Below are positions 13,053 through 27,345 of a stretch of 64,000 nucleotides of DNA, piece after piece. The notes under the pieces are model-generated. The model saw nothing but the letters and a program-made list of their open reading frames with translations. It had not been told where the DNA came from and made no database searches. Within the stretch, counting starts at the first letter, position 1, and every line of letters begins with the position of its first letter. The stretch is from the NCBI GenBank assembly GCA_018350325.1, contig JAEVLN010000001.1, forward strand, positions 4,431,254 through 4,495,253, read 5' to 3'. The translations under genes were made by a program, and so were the position numbers. Origin of the DNA: Globodera rostochiensis. Taxonomy: Eukaryota > Nematoda > Chromadorea > Rhabditida > Heteroderidae.

Positions 13053-13324
13053 GATCGGCGAATATTGTAAAATGCCAATCACCGAGAAGCGTCTTCTGAT
13101 CGGCGAATATTGTAAAATGCCAATCACCGAGAAGCGTCTTCTGATCGGCGAATATTGTAAAATGCCAATCACCGAGAAGCGTCTTCTGATCGGCGAATAT
13201 TGTAAAATGCCAATCAGCGGCTTCTGATCGGCGAATATTGTAAAATGCCAATCACCGAGAAGCGTCTTCTGATCGGCGAATATTGTAAATGCCAATCACC
13301 GAGAAGCGGCTTCTGATCGGCGAA
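13053..13324. repeat. 45-bp tandem repeat upstream of the UGT gene
   Basis: Units starting GATCGGCGAATATTGTAAAA begin at 13053, 13098, 13143, 13188, 13226, 13271 and 13315. The period is 45 bp, with one 38-bp unit (internal deletion) and one 44-bp unit (one A lost). Six full units plus a partial one. The rest of 12793-13702 is AT-rich and shows no supported exon. Confidence 0.92.
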
Positions 13325-13702
13325 AGGTGGCGAGGTTCTCTGGTTGGTGAGGTGCTAATAATTAATCAATTAGGACAATTAGGATTCCGATTAATGTCAA
13401 CAACAAGACGCGAGATCGAGTATATTGGCGGCGGCGTAAGTCGTCGTGATTGGAAGAAACAGCTGCTCAATCTCTTGCGATTTCGAATTTTTATCCAAAA
13501 TTTCATCGAAATAAGCAAAAATAGTCATTTTTCATGGGAAACTGAAATGGCCACAAGAAATGGTCATACTGAAATGGCCACACTGAAATGGTTACACTGA
13601 AACGTGCTAAAAAAGATCAAATGAAAGGCCGCACCAACTTTCGTTAAAGTTTTAAACTTCCCGCAATAAATGATTATTTTTTTTAATTGAAGATTCGCTT
13701 TT

Positions 13703-15349
13703 ATGGCTGATAAAAAGGAAACAGCAGCACAATCATTGCAGAACGCAGTTTCAATCTTTTGCCAACCATTTCCCGTCTTAAATTCCAATTGTTTCGCCCG
13801 ATTGGGAAATGAAAATCATCCAAATAGCAATAACAAGGTAAAAAATTGGCCATATTTTGGAAAATTTGGACATATTTTAATAAATCCGTTTAAATTTCAT
13901 TTTTTCCGGAGAGCCTATCGGAACTGCCGGCCCTTTTCATTTTATTTAACCAAAAATTAGGCAAATTATTTTAGTCGAATTTCTGTCATTTTTTTTTTTG
14001 CCTTATTTTCAGCAATAAAATATATAACAATTTTTGGACGTAATTTCTCCATTTTTGGACGTATTTCAAGAAACAAATTTTAGAATTTGCGTCCAAAGCT
14101 TATTCTGACAGTGTTACCAGAAGTAAATGAGAAGGAAGTGATTGTTCAGCGTGTCCCATTAGTGATTGAATATCTGCAGAATAATTGGTCATGGCATGGA
14201 TGCCAACGGAAGGTAAACATCGAATGTTTGGCGCCTTAAATTGTGACTTTTGAAGAAAAATATTGCGATGGATAAAAAGTCAGCGGCTTCGATTGAGGCC
14301 AATTCTTCGGCTGCTTCTTCCTCTCATAATTGGCCTCGGGCAAATGAGCGACAAAATGACAAAGACAGCCAAAGGAAGCCGACTTTGGGCGGGACGGAAC
14401 CTCCAGGTTGCCTAATTAGCCTAATTAGCCATTAGCCTTATTAGCCGAGGCTAATGCTTTTCCCTTTGGCTTCTCAAAGGCAATTTAGTCGCATATTTAT
14501 ATAATAATGAGGAAATTCGAAGTTTATTCCTTTCCTTCACTTTTTTTTTTGATTACTTTTTGAATTATTTATTGTATTTATTTTATTTTAGCAACAAATT
14601 TTAATTCTAATGGCACAATCGGCATGGAGGAAGTCGCAGATAAATTGCGTCAAAGTGCGCTTCAGGCGGCGATCGCAAAGCGACGGCATTTGTCGCTGGC
14701 AGAACAGGCACTAATTGAATTGGAAAAAGAAGATGAAGCACAAACAAATGAATCGGTCGGTGGCATGGAATGGAACGGGCACTTACAAATTAATTGCCGG
14801 GGGGGGGGGGAAGCCGTTAAAATTTAATTCTTTCCTTTTGGAATTGCCGAAGCCTAAAATAGACAAATTTTGTCCCTGAAATTGCTTTAATTTTTTGATT
14901 GACTCCATTTTTTGATTAATAGCCCCCGGCTACCGGACTCTGGCCATATTTTTTCCGCCGGGTCCGAATTCAGGTTTTTTGAACAGTTACAAATTTCCCC
15001 GGATTGGGTTTTAGGAAGCATTCTCAAAAAGGTTTATTTTGGGAACCATCAAAAACCCTAAACCAAAAAGTCTATCTTTTTTAAATTTATTTTTTCCCTT
15101 TAATTTGAGTTTTTTATGAAAATACTTTCTTTCATTCTCTCAAAAAAGGTCCGGGCTCTTTCAAATTTAAGACCCTAAAACTCAACAAAATTATTTCACG
15201 CACAGATCAAAGACAATCAGCCGCCATCGGAGCCCGCTAATGACGGAATTTTAATTAGTTCCGTTAGCAAAATGGCCGGTGAAAATGTCAAAAGCCGTGA
15301 AGATGACGTGGACACGCCGCCTCCAAAAAAGCACGGGCGGGCGGGCTAA
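13703..15349 (+). CDS. Unrecognised acidic/basic protein, about 240 aa
   Basis: Five exons that join in phase: MADKKETAAQSLQNAV... (13703-13837), LRPKLILTVLPEVNEKEV...NNWSWHGCQRK (14083-14211), a Ser/Ala-rich and charged exon (14256-14406), ADKLRQSALQAAIAKRRH...EQALIELEKEDE (14592-14759), and a last exon ending DDVDTPPPKKHGRAG before TAA at 15347-15349. The fourth exon is a clear amphipathic helix; the last has a Pro-Pro-Pro-Lys-Lys nuclear-signal-like end. No signal peptide. I do not recognise the family. A nuclear chromatin or transcription factor subunit is a guess from composition. Confidence 0.6.
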
Positions 15350-15546
15350 CAAAATTTGGTGGAACAAAAAAAAGAGAAATTTTCATAATTTTTATTCGTC
15401 CATTTATTGTCTCGATGAAAGAAACGAATGGGGGGCAGTACATTAGTTGTTTGAACCTAAACATTTAATCTGCGGTTGCTTGCAACTCTTACCCACATCA
15501 TGTTGTGGCTTTTCTGTTATTGGAAGTGTTTTATTTATCAATTGAT

Positions 15547-15762
15547 CAATGCTTTTCCCCTAAAGCCATCTCCAAATCAATGCTTTTCCCCTAAAGCCAT
15601 CTCCAAATCAATGCTTTTCCCCTAAAGCCATCTCCAAATCAATGCTTTTCCCCTAAAGCCATCTCCAAATCAATGCTTTTCCCCTAAAGCCATCTCCAAA
15701 TCAATGCTTTCCCCCTAAAGCCGTCCCCAAATCAATGCTTTTCCCCTAAAGCCATCTCCAAA
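15547..15762. repeat. 31-bp tandem repeat
   Basis: About seven units of a 31-bp sequence beginning CAATGCTTTTCCCCTAAAGC, almost identical; one unit has TTCCCCC and GCCGTCC changes. It sits between the convergent unknown gene and the innexin gene. The rest of 15350-16139 shows no exon. Confidence 0.92.
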
Positions 15763-16139
15763 TTGGGGCCACAACCCAACAAAAGGATAAGAAGCAGTTA
15801 TAAAACACGTTGCAATTGTGACTAGAAAATTTAATAATGGCTTTTGATTGAATTGATCGGAATGGTTAAAATATAAAATGACAAAAGGAGGCAGTGAAAG
15901 AGTCAGTCGATTATTTCCGACTCTTTTCTTCTCTTCCGAAATGGCGCAACGGCTGGTTGAGAATTGGCCATTATTTACGCCTCGGGGATGGGGTCAGTCT
16001 CCCAGGGGCACCGATCTGAGTGCATAACTTTATTTGGGGTTAGAAATGTAAGGCGGGGAAGGGAGAGGGCGGCATGTGGGGGGAGTATTTGTCCATAAGG
16101 CCGGGAGAGGGTAATAACGGCACGGACTTATACAATAAG

Positions 16140-18548
<2,409 letters not shown>

Positions 18549-19189
18549 AGCTGAAATGTTCAAAATGTCAGTGTTTTGAGACGTTTTTACCAGGCGAAGC
18601 GCCCTGGCCGTGCGCGTGGCCTTAAAATGCTTTTCAATTTGCAAAGTTCGAATTTGGACCAACCGCCCCCGTGGGCGCCAAAATGGTGGCCGCCGATGTG
18701 TGACCCGTCCAGAAATTTGTGTGACTTAAAAGAAACCCGACGGTTTTCTGGGAAAGTTCACTTGCCTGGTAAGAAGGGATCTGGTCCAGATGTCTGGCCT
18801 TGTCTATGTGCGCCCTCTGAACAAAATTTGTCATTTTGAAGTTTTTGTTAGAATGTGCCAATTACCAACCATTTACATATTTGAATGTAATATTTGAGGG
18901 AAGAATGAATGGGGGGGGGGGGAGGGGAGGGGAGGGAAAAGCCTTGATGGGATGCAAATGAATGCGATGGGTAGATGGCACATTATAAGCCGATAACTGA
19001 GCGTGGAGGAGTCTCCGTTCTTACAATTAGCCAAATTGGCTCTGATTGGATATGATGAGAAGCAAATGAGAGGCAATGTTTTGAAAGATGAAAAGACAGG
19101 CCTCTCAATTCTCAATCATTCGCCATCAAATGGGACCGGAGGGCATTTTGAGGAGAAAGGCACTGTTTTCGGCGCTTTAGTGTTGCTTG
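18549..19189. other. Region upstream of the innexin gene
   Basis: Minus-strand open pieces at 18861-18776 (ends in a CAG|GCAAGT donor) and 18745-18600 could be leader exons or an alternative N-terminus of the innexin, but the phase to the main start does not fit cleanly. A 12-G run lies at 18911-18922. Nothing else is supported. Confidence 0.3.
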
Positions 19190-20275
19190 CTACCTGCGCG
19201 AGTTGAGTGCCCTCCCCGAGCTGCTTTTGTTTCTCTTGCTGTGTGTGAATTCTTGCCAATGCTGAACACTTCTGTTTGGACGCAAATCGCGGCTCTGAAC
19301 GCAATTTGCTCGACTCATTTGGTTCAACTGCAGAATCTGTTCACAAATCAGAGACCGGAGATTGGATTCTTTCTGATTTTTTAAAATCAAATCCGTCCGG
19401 TCCCTGGGCCGATGTGCCGTCATACGTTTTGTCAGTGGGATTTTGTGCCGAATCGGCTGTGCCGGACTTTGCACTCCTTTGAAATGTGCTGTGATCCTGC
19501 CGACGTTCTGTTCATCCAATTGCTCCCCAACCGGTCCCAGCGGATTTTCCGTCCCTTCGGCGGATGGAATAGGGCAATTGCACTTGGCACTGTCCTTATT
19601 ATTGCCGTTTCCCCACAAATTCTGACGCCGTTTGCTTTCCCTCAGCAACAGCGGCGGACTGTCCACCAATTTGAGGGGGCGATGGAAACGGCGGAAGAGG
19701 GCGATTGGAAGGCGAAAGTTGTGAGAGTCCCTTTTTCCGAAAGGAAAGTGATCAGAACGATTATTGCGTAAATGGGCGGCGGCTTTGTCGTGACGATGGC
19801 ACTGGTAATGGAACTCCGACGGAATGGTGGCGGGGGCATCGGTCATAGAAAGGGGGAGGGGCGCCAATTCGGGGGGAAGGGCATTTGTTGCTAGACGGAA
19901 ATGGAACAGTTTCAAAAGTATTGCGAGTAACAAATTCGGATCCCCTGGGGGGATGGCAGGGAGGGACAAGGGACGGATCATAGTAAATTCTATCGTAAGA
20001 CTTACAAATTTTGAGAACCTCTGCTTTTGAGGAGAGTAAAGCTCTGGTGGTGTGAGTCTCTCGGCGTGAACCCTTCCAAATTGCTTCGCCCTCCCCAACC
20101 CTTCCGGCATACCTTTTTTTGGTTTCCCCCCTTTAATCGATGTTTGTTGGGCGTGCCCTACAATTTTCACCCAAAATTCTTCAGTTAAAGCCATTTTCGG
20201 TGGGTTGGACAAGGGACAAAGATGATGGGGGGGGGGGCGATCCTCAAATTGCCCCCCCCCATTTTCTTTCTCCAA
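19190..20275 (-). CDS. Long open frame, unrecognised (about 330 codons from the first ATG)
   Basis: An uninterrupted minus-strand frame, unusually long for this window. The first in-frame ATG is near 20194 (MALTEEFWVKIVGHAQQ); the frame upstream starts only at a non-ATG codon. The product is basic and low in secondary structure, rich in Pro, Arg and Asn, and ends GRALNSRR. No motif is recognised. The opposite strand also has open frames, so chance is not excluded. A donor-like GTAAGT inside (near 20000) suggests it may really be part of a spliced gene. Confidence 0.3.
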   Translation of the reverse strand: MEKENGGGQFEDRPPPHHLCPLSNPPKMALTEEFWVKIVGHAQQTSIKGGKPKKGMPEGLGRAKQFGRVHAERLTPPELYSPQKQRFSKFVSLTIEFTMIRPLSLPAIPPGDPNLLLAILLKLFHFRLATNALPPELAPLPLSMTDAPATIPSEFHYQCHRHDKAAAHLRNNRSDHFPFGKRDSHNFRLPIALFRRFHRPLKLVDSPPLLLRESKRRQNLWGNGNNKDSAKCNCPIPSAEGTENPLGPVGEQLDEQNVGRITAHFKGVQSPAQPIRHKIPLTKRMTAHRPRDRTDLILKNQKESNLRSLICEQILQLNQMSRANCVQSRDLRPNRSVQHWQEFTHSKRNKSSSGRALNSRR

Positions 20276-23200
20276 TTCCGTGCCGCCCTTTAGTCCCCCG
20301 ACAGTTTAATGGTTTTGAACAAAAGTTTTGGTTTGGTGGACAAAGATGCATCGTTAAGTTCGAGTGGTTTTCCGAAAGTCTAAAAGTCTTTCCGAAGGCA
20401 TTCCGCCCAATAAAATTCGTTGCTGAAAGAAATGTCATTGTCGTCCATTTTAAAGGGCCAAATCAAATTGTTGCAAGAATTGGCCCAAATGGGGCCCAGT
20501 GAATTGAGTGAGTTCCTTAGAGGAAAATGAAGGAATTGGGGGCGGCGTAATTTGGATGGAATGGAATGAGAGGGAGTCGCCGAAATTGAGTTTGTCCTCA
20601 GTTAGATGGAATTTCCATTTGGGTTTTGGGGGAGGGGGGGGGGGATGGTTAAGAAATTCTGAGGACTTCTGAAAAAATTGTTATTAATGGAGGAGGGTAA
20701 AGCGCTCCAAATGTTGGAAGTAGCTGTCAGCAAAAAAAAAAGAGGAGCGTGTCCGTCGAGAAGGAACCTGGGGGGGCCCGGGGGGGGGAGGGGAGGGGAG
20801 AGGAGGGGGCCACTCTCTCTCCGTGTAATTTGGGGTGGGCTGCACGCTCCCCCCCCCCCCCCCCCATCAGAGTCCATTTATTTCACTCATCCCCTGAACT
20901 CCCTCGGAAGCTTGAAAGGTTGCTTGCTCGAGAGAAGTGCCAAAACCCATTGGAAGGATTCGGCGGGGGGTTAACGCCTTATTATTACGATGAAGACGGA
21001 AAGGGAGGAGAGAGTGCATAAGGTGCCCCCACACGGCGGGAAAATTGGAGGAGGGCTAAACCCTCCAAAAGCCCACACTTTGCATGAGTCAGCCCCCTCC
21101 CCCCTCTCCCATCCGGGCCCAATTCATTACCCACCATAACCCCCCCCCCCCCCCCCCTCCCCCCCCCTCCCAGGCCACACTTTCCCATCAAACCCCCCCC
21201 CCCCCCCTCTCCCCAAATCCCCCCAAAAAAAACACTCTTCGCTCATCAGATGGCTTTTCTTTCCCTTTTACACACTAAAAGCATATTTAGGATAAAATGA
21301 AAGGAAAATGGAAATGCTTATAAAAGGTCGGTCGAATTTAGAGAGTGCCGTGGTCGGCGACTACTAGCAGATTATGCGACGTCTGATCGTGCCAATCGGA
21401 TTGAATTTGAATTGTAATGACGTCGTAATTTTGGAGGATCGAATAAATCTTTTGGTGGTTTTTGGGCGAGGATTAATCAAATCGATGTTTTGAATAGCCG
21501 GCCGTTAACACCAAAATTGGACGACACCTTTCTATTCCAAAGGCAATGGTCCGATAGATGCCAATGAATAACAAATTTGCTTTTTGTCCAAAAGGTGGGA
21601 AAGTCAACAGGAAAGTGTTGCGTTGGCACATTTATTGCTGCGGCGACACGGAAAAGGACGGAGGGGGGGGGGGGGCTGTGCCGTCGAGGGATTGCCCTTA
21701 ATAAAGGGGGCGGGGGTTGGATTATCGGAGGATCGGGCAAATGGGCGCCGAGTGACCCAGCACGAGGGCATTTGCTTATCAGCCCATGTTCTTGCCCACT
21801 CACCTTGAAGCGAGAGCCGAACTTGAGCTGACGAAAAGCATGCATTAGGCCGAGGGCGGCCGATTGTATTGAGAGGGAATGCGATTAGAGAGGCGATCCG
21901 GGGAGGGAAACAGAGGAGCAGAAGCAGAAGAACAACAGCAAATGGAAGACGAAGAAGGTCAGTCAATCAATGGGTGAGAATAGCGAGATTAATGGCACTT
22001 TCTTTCTCTGAAAGGGGGGGGGCTTATTATTTTCGCACGCCATTGTCAGCGAAAAGCTTCGTTTCGTTCTCCCACTGCAAATTAAGCATTTATGGACGGG
22101 TAAAGGTGAAGTGATGGACGGAGTTGATAGCCGGGGGGGGGCTTTTGACTTCGTTTGTCGCCGGCGGGGGGGGGGGGGGGTGATCTGAATGGATCTCTTT
22201 TCATTTATTTGTCTTTAAAAATTGCACAAAAATCTTATGCAAGTGAAAGAGGGAGAGAGGGAGAGAGGGAGAGGGGGGGGGGGGACCCCCCATTCATTCA
22301 TTGGGAAAAGCACTGACTGAAGGCATTTGGGGGGGGGGGGGGGGGGGCCGACATTGGTGACACTTCACTTTGCTCAACTCGTCCGATCAGTTCGCCACTC
22401 ACTTGCACATCAGTCCGTCATTTTATGTGGTCGGCTGGGGGAGGGGGTGAGTGAGTGATCTGAGCTGAGTGGTCGTAGGATCGGAAATGTGAGATGATCG
22501 AAGAGAAAGAAGGGGGGGGGGGTTGATCAATTCAATTCAATTGGTTCTTTTTGAACAGACACTAAAAAGGTTTGGGTCTTAAAAAAATTAGCTTTTTAAG
22601 TAAGCTAAGTCTTTATCAGAATCGTCAACTTATTTTTCTTTTAGAAGCAAATTTTTTCAATTAATTTGAAATGAAATCGTTCCAAAAAAAGAGACTTTTC
22701 CAATGATTGCCATGAAAGGAAATCATAAATAAACAATTATTGAGCGAGTTTTAACTTTTTTTATTTGTTCACAGATTTAGAAATAATTTCTGTTGCCCTA
22801 AAGAGTTGAAGCCTGCCTGAAAAGAGCTTAAAGTTCCCACGCAACGGCCAGGAACATCGAATGAAAGGCCTCGGGGGGAGGGATTTCCACCCCCCGAGGG
22901 GAGGACATTAATTGCTCTGAGTGAGGCCGAGAGAGCGTCACACACATCAAAACGACGGATGGCACCAATTGAAAATTAATTTGCCCCGGGGGAATTTCCT
23001 GCCGGCTGATCTCTTAACAAAGAACGAACAAGCAGTCATTGCCCCCCCCCCCCCCGGCGGGTACATTCAACTCGCCGCCGATGAAACAAATCGCCGATCG
23101 CTCTGCCGGTAAAAGCGAATTTGCCGATTTTTTGGCCAAATTCCGGTATTTTGCAGTTTTATAAAAATTAATTTTATGGTTTTTGTTGGTCCGAATACAA

Positions 23201-24763
23201 AAGTGATGAAAAGGGCGGGCGCTAACGGAATAAATGACATTACAACGCAAGAATAAAGCCAAAATAATTGAATTGTTGGCCTTGGCGAATGAAGCAAAGG
23301 TCCAAACGATGCGAAAAGCATTGAATGGGCGGGGGGGGAGGGCATTGTTCGGGAGAAATAACCAAATTTGTGGAATGGAAATGTGAAATGATATGGCCAT
23401 AATTCTGCATCCTCAATGGAAAGGCCAAATGCCTTACGGGTAGAGAATCGGTGATCGGTGATTGGATTGGTCCACAAGGTGGGGGAGTGTCCTGCTCGAA
23501 AGTGAATAAGTAGTGAATGAAAACAAAGAGAGCATCGGCGGATGGCATTGGACGATGGGGGTGAGGGGAGTTGGCAGTGGTGGGGGGGGGGGGGAATTGG
23601 GGGGGGGGAGGGGGGGGGGGGGAGGGGGGGGGGGGGAATTGGATGAATACACACCGGCTCCCCCGACAGCCAAATTCTACGACTTTTACCCCTCCAGCAG
23701 AACCGCCTCACTTCACTTCACTGCTCACAGTGCCGAAAAGGAAAGTTGAGGAGAGGGGGTGGGGTGGGGAAGCAGCAAAAATTGAATTTGAACACAACGA
23801 CAGCACTTTTTGTTGGAGGGGGAGAGGGGGGGGGGGGGGGGGGGGAGAAAGTGGAAAGAAATAACGATAAAGAGGCGAAGAGAATGGCGGGAAGCATTAG
23901 GCCGAACGGAACATTGGCTGTGATGGACTTATTAAAGGTAAAGACACTGAAATTGCTGAGAGCATTATTATGCTGAGCTTTTGCAAGTGGGGGGGGGGGC
24001 GGGGAGAGAATGCCGTCCCACCAAACAGAGTGACTCACTTACTCTTTCATCACTTCCACGCGCCCACCAAAAGCAATTAAAATTTGCATAATAACCGTGA
24101 CTCACTATCAGTGAGATTTCGGGGAACCCACAGCAAAAATTCCCCCCCCCCTCAGCGAGTTCCCCCCCCCCCCAGCGAAGTTTCACCTCGTCCTCCGCCG
24201 TATCGCTGCTGCCCTGCTTCTGCTGTTCGACGAACACCTCCAAATGCTTCCGCCACATTTTTCGTCAGATGTGCCGAAAATGGTGGGCACCCCTCGCCCG
24301 TCCCCTCCCCCCTCTACCCTCAGAATTCCCAGCAACGCATCCGTGCGAAAAATTTGACACCAAACCAAAACGAAACGAAATTTCTTTCCAAATATTCATC
24401 CATTCACCGGTTGTGCAATAATAACGCATTTACTCTCACATTTCGGCTTTTATTGGTGAAAGTCCCCCCCCCCTCAGTGTGTATATTACTGCTGGTGTAT
24501 TTCAATAAACACACGAAAAACTTAATTAGTATCAAATATTGACTAAAAATATTGATCAAAAACCCCCAAAAAGTGCTAAACATTTTTCTTAGGATTTTTC
24601 ATGAAAATGTCATAAGTTAAATAGTAATTGAGGCCTGTATACCGTTACCCATCATTTAATTTTTGTAAATATTTCTGATCATTCTCTGTATTAATGGAAC
24701 AATCAAGAGTGACTTTGAGAAAGAAAATGTGGAAAAATTGACTTATGAAGGAATAGAATGATC
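20276..24763. other. 4.5-kb gene-poor region full of poly-G/poly-C runs
   Basis: G-runs of 8-18 on the + strand recur at about 20231, 20635, 20775, 21663, 22130, 22170, 22270, 22330, 22512, 23581-23638, 23830 and 23990. C-runs occur at 20850, 21140-21210, 23041 and 24140-24175. Open frames here are mostly Pro- or Gly-runs caused by the tracts. A (GAGAGG) purine tract lies at 22248-22275. I can support no gene. Confidence 0.6.
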
Positions 24764-24880
24764 GATCACTGATTAGGTCAATCAATATTTGAATGATCAC
24801 TGATTAGGTCAATCAATATTTGAATGATCACTGATTAGGTCAACCAATATTTGAATGATCACTGATTAAGTCAATCAATA
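24764..24880. repeat. 31-bp tandem repeat overlapping the stop codon of the second CX gene
   Basis: Four units starting GATCACTGATTAGGTCAATC at 24764, 24795, 24826 and 24857. The last unit contains the reversed stop codon (24875-24877) of the gene ending there, so the array appears to have grown from, or invaded, the 3' end of the coding region. Confidence 0.9.
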
Positions 24881-26771
24881 TTTGTTGTCGTAATAAGCGG
24901 GGGCTTGCGGGTATGGAGCCGGTGCCGGTGGATAAACGGCTGGAGGTTGCGGTTGGGCCGGGTAACTGTTGGCCGTGGAGGGATAATAAGGCTGCATTGG
25001 ATATGCTTGGCCTGCTGAATAGTGCAAATTAAGCAGAAACATTCTCGGCCACCCTCACCATGTTGAGCGTGGTCACCGGCAACATCGTATTTGGATTGGT
25101 CTTGGTCATAATGATTGGTGTTGTTGTTATTATTTCCAGGGACACAACTGAAACGGTGGGTGACCAACATACAAAATAATTTTATTTTTTTTCATAAAAG
25201 TAAAATCGATTTTAATTTTCAGACAGTAAAAGGACCTGTCGAAAGCGGTGCGACAAAATTTATAGGTTAGAAAAGCACAACAGCAGCAGCTGAGAAGCCC
25301 GACAACGAGAATGCTAAAATTCTGAATAAAAAGATTTTAACGCATTCAAATTTATTTATATTGATGAAAAAGGAAACCGTTTGTGTGTTTATGGGCACTC
25401 ACCCCAACAACACTTTCGAAAATGTGCTCATCCCGGACTGCGCGTTACTATTGGAATTGTTCTGTTGGAATTGCGGGTTCGGGCAACAGTCCATCCCGCA
25501 ACAAATCTCGACACGATCTTTGCAAGTCCAAACGACCTTAAGGAAGAATTCAGCGAGTATTTTGGTTATAATCGGAAACAATTGCAGCCGCCCGATGGTT
25601 TATTGCCTTCCCCTCACCTCCTTGGGACGCGATCCGTTAGGGAAAGTTGCCTAAAAGTGAGGGAGGGAGTAAAAAAGGGGGGGGGGTACAATAAATACAT
25701 TTGCGAGTGTTTGTTCCGAAGTTGCATTTGTTGATGCATTAGAAGCGGTGGACGGCTTGATAAGCGTATCCCAAGGCATTTTGCACTAAATTAGAGAAAA
25801 TTTAATTTGTATTTTAATTCCAAAGTCGTTCACCTGAATCTCCCCGGCCCGTTTCTTTGCGTATTGCTCGTCCAAATAGTAATCTCGTCCCTCGTGATGG
25901 AAAGGTTGATCAAAGGAGCGAATGATCGCTTTTCCTTTTGTTAATTGTTATAGAATTCTTCCAACGTTTGTTTATGAAGACAAGTTTTGAACCTGCTTCG
26001 AAAGCGACCAAACCGCCAACAGTGCCCACCGCAGCCCCCGCCAGCGCCGTAGTGAAAGTCCCCGCGCGGTTCGATGAACCGAGTCCCGTCCCGCTGCCAA
26101 AGCTAAATTTGAGCATTCGATTTACGAAATGATGCTTTTAACTAAGAAATCATAAAAAAAAACTTAAATGCCGCGGACGGGACTTGAACTTGGGTCGTCA
26201 GTTTTAAAAATCGTGTAAATTTTGGCGTTTTGCCTATTTGTCTGCTGCTGAACCCGGTTCGAATTGTCACTATTAGCTTTGAAAATTTTGCCTTTTACTT
26301 TTTAAAAGTTACAATTAAAACGCATTACTTTAACTTTTAAAAGAAAAAAGTAAAAGTAAGAATTCGAACAGGGCTTAAATAACGCAAAATTTACCGTCCG
26401 GGTCCGGCACCACTGGACATCGGAGGACCTCGGAAACCGCCGGCCGGTTGGGGGTGGAACCCGCCACCTCCGGCTCCAAAATGAGGCTGTCCACCTCCAC
26501 CCGGTTGGGGGTGGAACCCGCCGGGCTGTCCACCTCCCACCGGAGCTCCACCACCGCCAAAATGACCGCCACCTGAATGGCATTTTTATTGTTGGAGTTT
26601 TGCCACGACTTCCAATGCCCTCAATCAAAGGCAACCTGCTGGTGGAGGGTTTGCCCGAGCTCCACTGCTGCCCCTGCCGCCGCCGCCTCCGCCACCGAAT
26701 TTTCGAGCATCCAAAAATGGCATCAAAATGATGCAACAAATAAATGAACTAATAACCAACTTTTGCTTCAT
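24875..26771 (-). CDS. Second CX-module glycine-rich membrane protein
   Basis: Paralogue of the gene at 6721-9013, with the same plan. ATG at 26769-26771; signal peptide (LVISSFICCIILMPFLDA). Then a Gly/Pro-rich exon (26570-26395) with the repeated phrase GGFHPQP, then GLGSSNRAGTFTTALAGAAVG, then GKAIIRSFDQPFHHEGRDYYLDEQYAKK. The CX module is divergent: GRDYYLDEQY...CKMP...VVWTCKDRVEICCGMDCCPNP. It lacks the usual DPQFG block and has an Asn/Thr-rich insert there instead. A membrane helix follows (ILVVGLLSCCCCAFLTY, about 25315-25265), then a Tyr/Pro-rich cytoplasmic tail ending AYYDNKY. Junctions are in phase apart from the one entering VVWTC, which is less sure. Function unknown. Confidence 0.8.
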
Positions 26772-27094
26772 CTTATCTAAAAAACGATGGTTAAGTGATG
26801 GAGCCGTTTAGTACAAAAGAAAAGCGATTTTCTGTAACCGGAACGTTTTCAACAAAAGTTGCAAGTCTCAAAACTGGGTTTGAATCCCCTGGTATATTGG
26901 AAAGCCCCCAAAATTCCACAAAATGAAACGAAACATTCATTATACAGCCAAAATCATAAAAAAATTAACCTTTCCCACTTTCAAACAAATGTTCTAAACA
27001 TATGACCATGACTGTAATTCTCTCCGCCGCGCCCAGTTGGTCGTCGTCTATTGCAAGTTTCTTCATCTCATTCCATGAACGACGATGACACGTC

Positions 27095-27345
27095 GTCCCC
27101 CCCCCCTCTCTCCCTCCCTCCCCCCCCCTTCCCTCTCCCCCCCCCCCCCCCCCTCTCCCTCCCTCTCCCCCCCCCCCTCTCCCTCCTTTTCTCCCCCCCC
27201 CCCCCTTCCCTCTCCCCCCCTCTCCCTCCCCTCCCTCCCTCTCTCCCCCCCCCCTCTCCCTCCCTCCCTCCCGCCCTCTCACTCTCTCCCCCTCTCCCTC
27301 ACTCTCTCCCCCCCCCCTCCCTCACTCTCTCCCTCCCCCTCTCTC
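27095..27345. repeat. Low-complexity C/T (pyrimidine) tract of about 250 bp
   Basis: Almost only CCCTCTCC-type sequence on the + strand with C-runs up to 18, broken by rare A or G. The Pro/Ser/Leu open frames read across it are artefacts of this composition. Confidence 0.95.

Noticed and set aside
13008..13295. Repeated-peptide frames on the minus strand
   Set aside because: They translate the 45-bp tandem repeat and vary with unit length; no start or splice support.
23067..23711. 214-codon minus-strand frame
   Set aside because: Contains long Pro-runs from poly-G and changes character at each tract; no domain, no splice support.
25060..25165. Plus-strand hydrophobic helix
   Set aside because: It is the complement of an Asn/Asp/His-rich exon of the second CX gene, which is in phase with its neighbours.
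26160..26260. Possible tRNA (GTTCAAGTCC on the minus strand, GGTTCGAATT on the plus)
   Set aside because: The flanking bases do not form a T-stem or acceptor stem in either orientation.
26865..26905. Possible tRNA T-arm (GGGTTTGAATCCCC)
   Set aside because: No D-arm, anticodon arm or acceptor stem around it.
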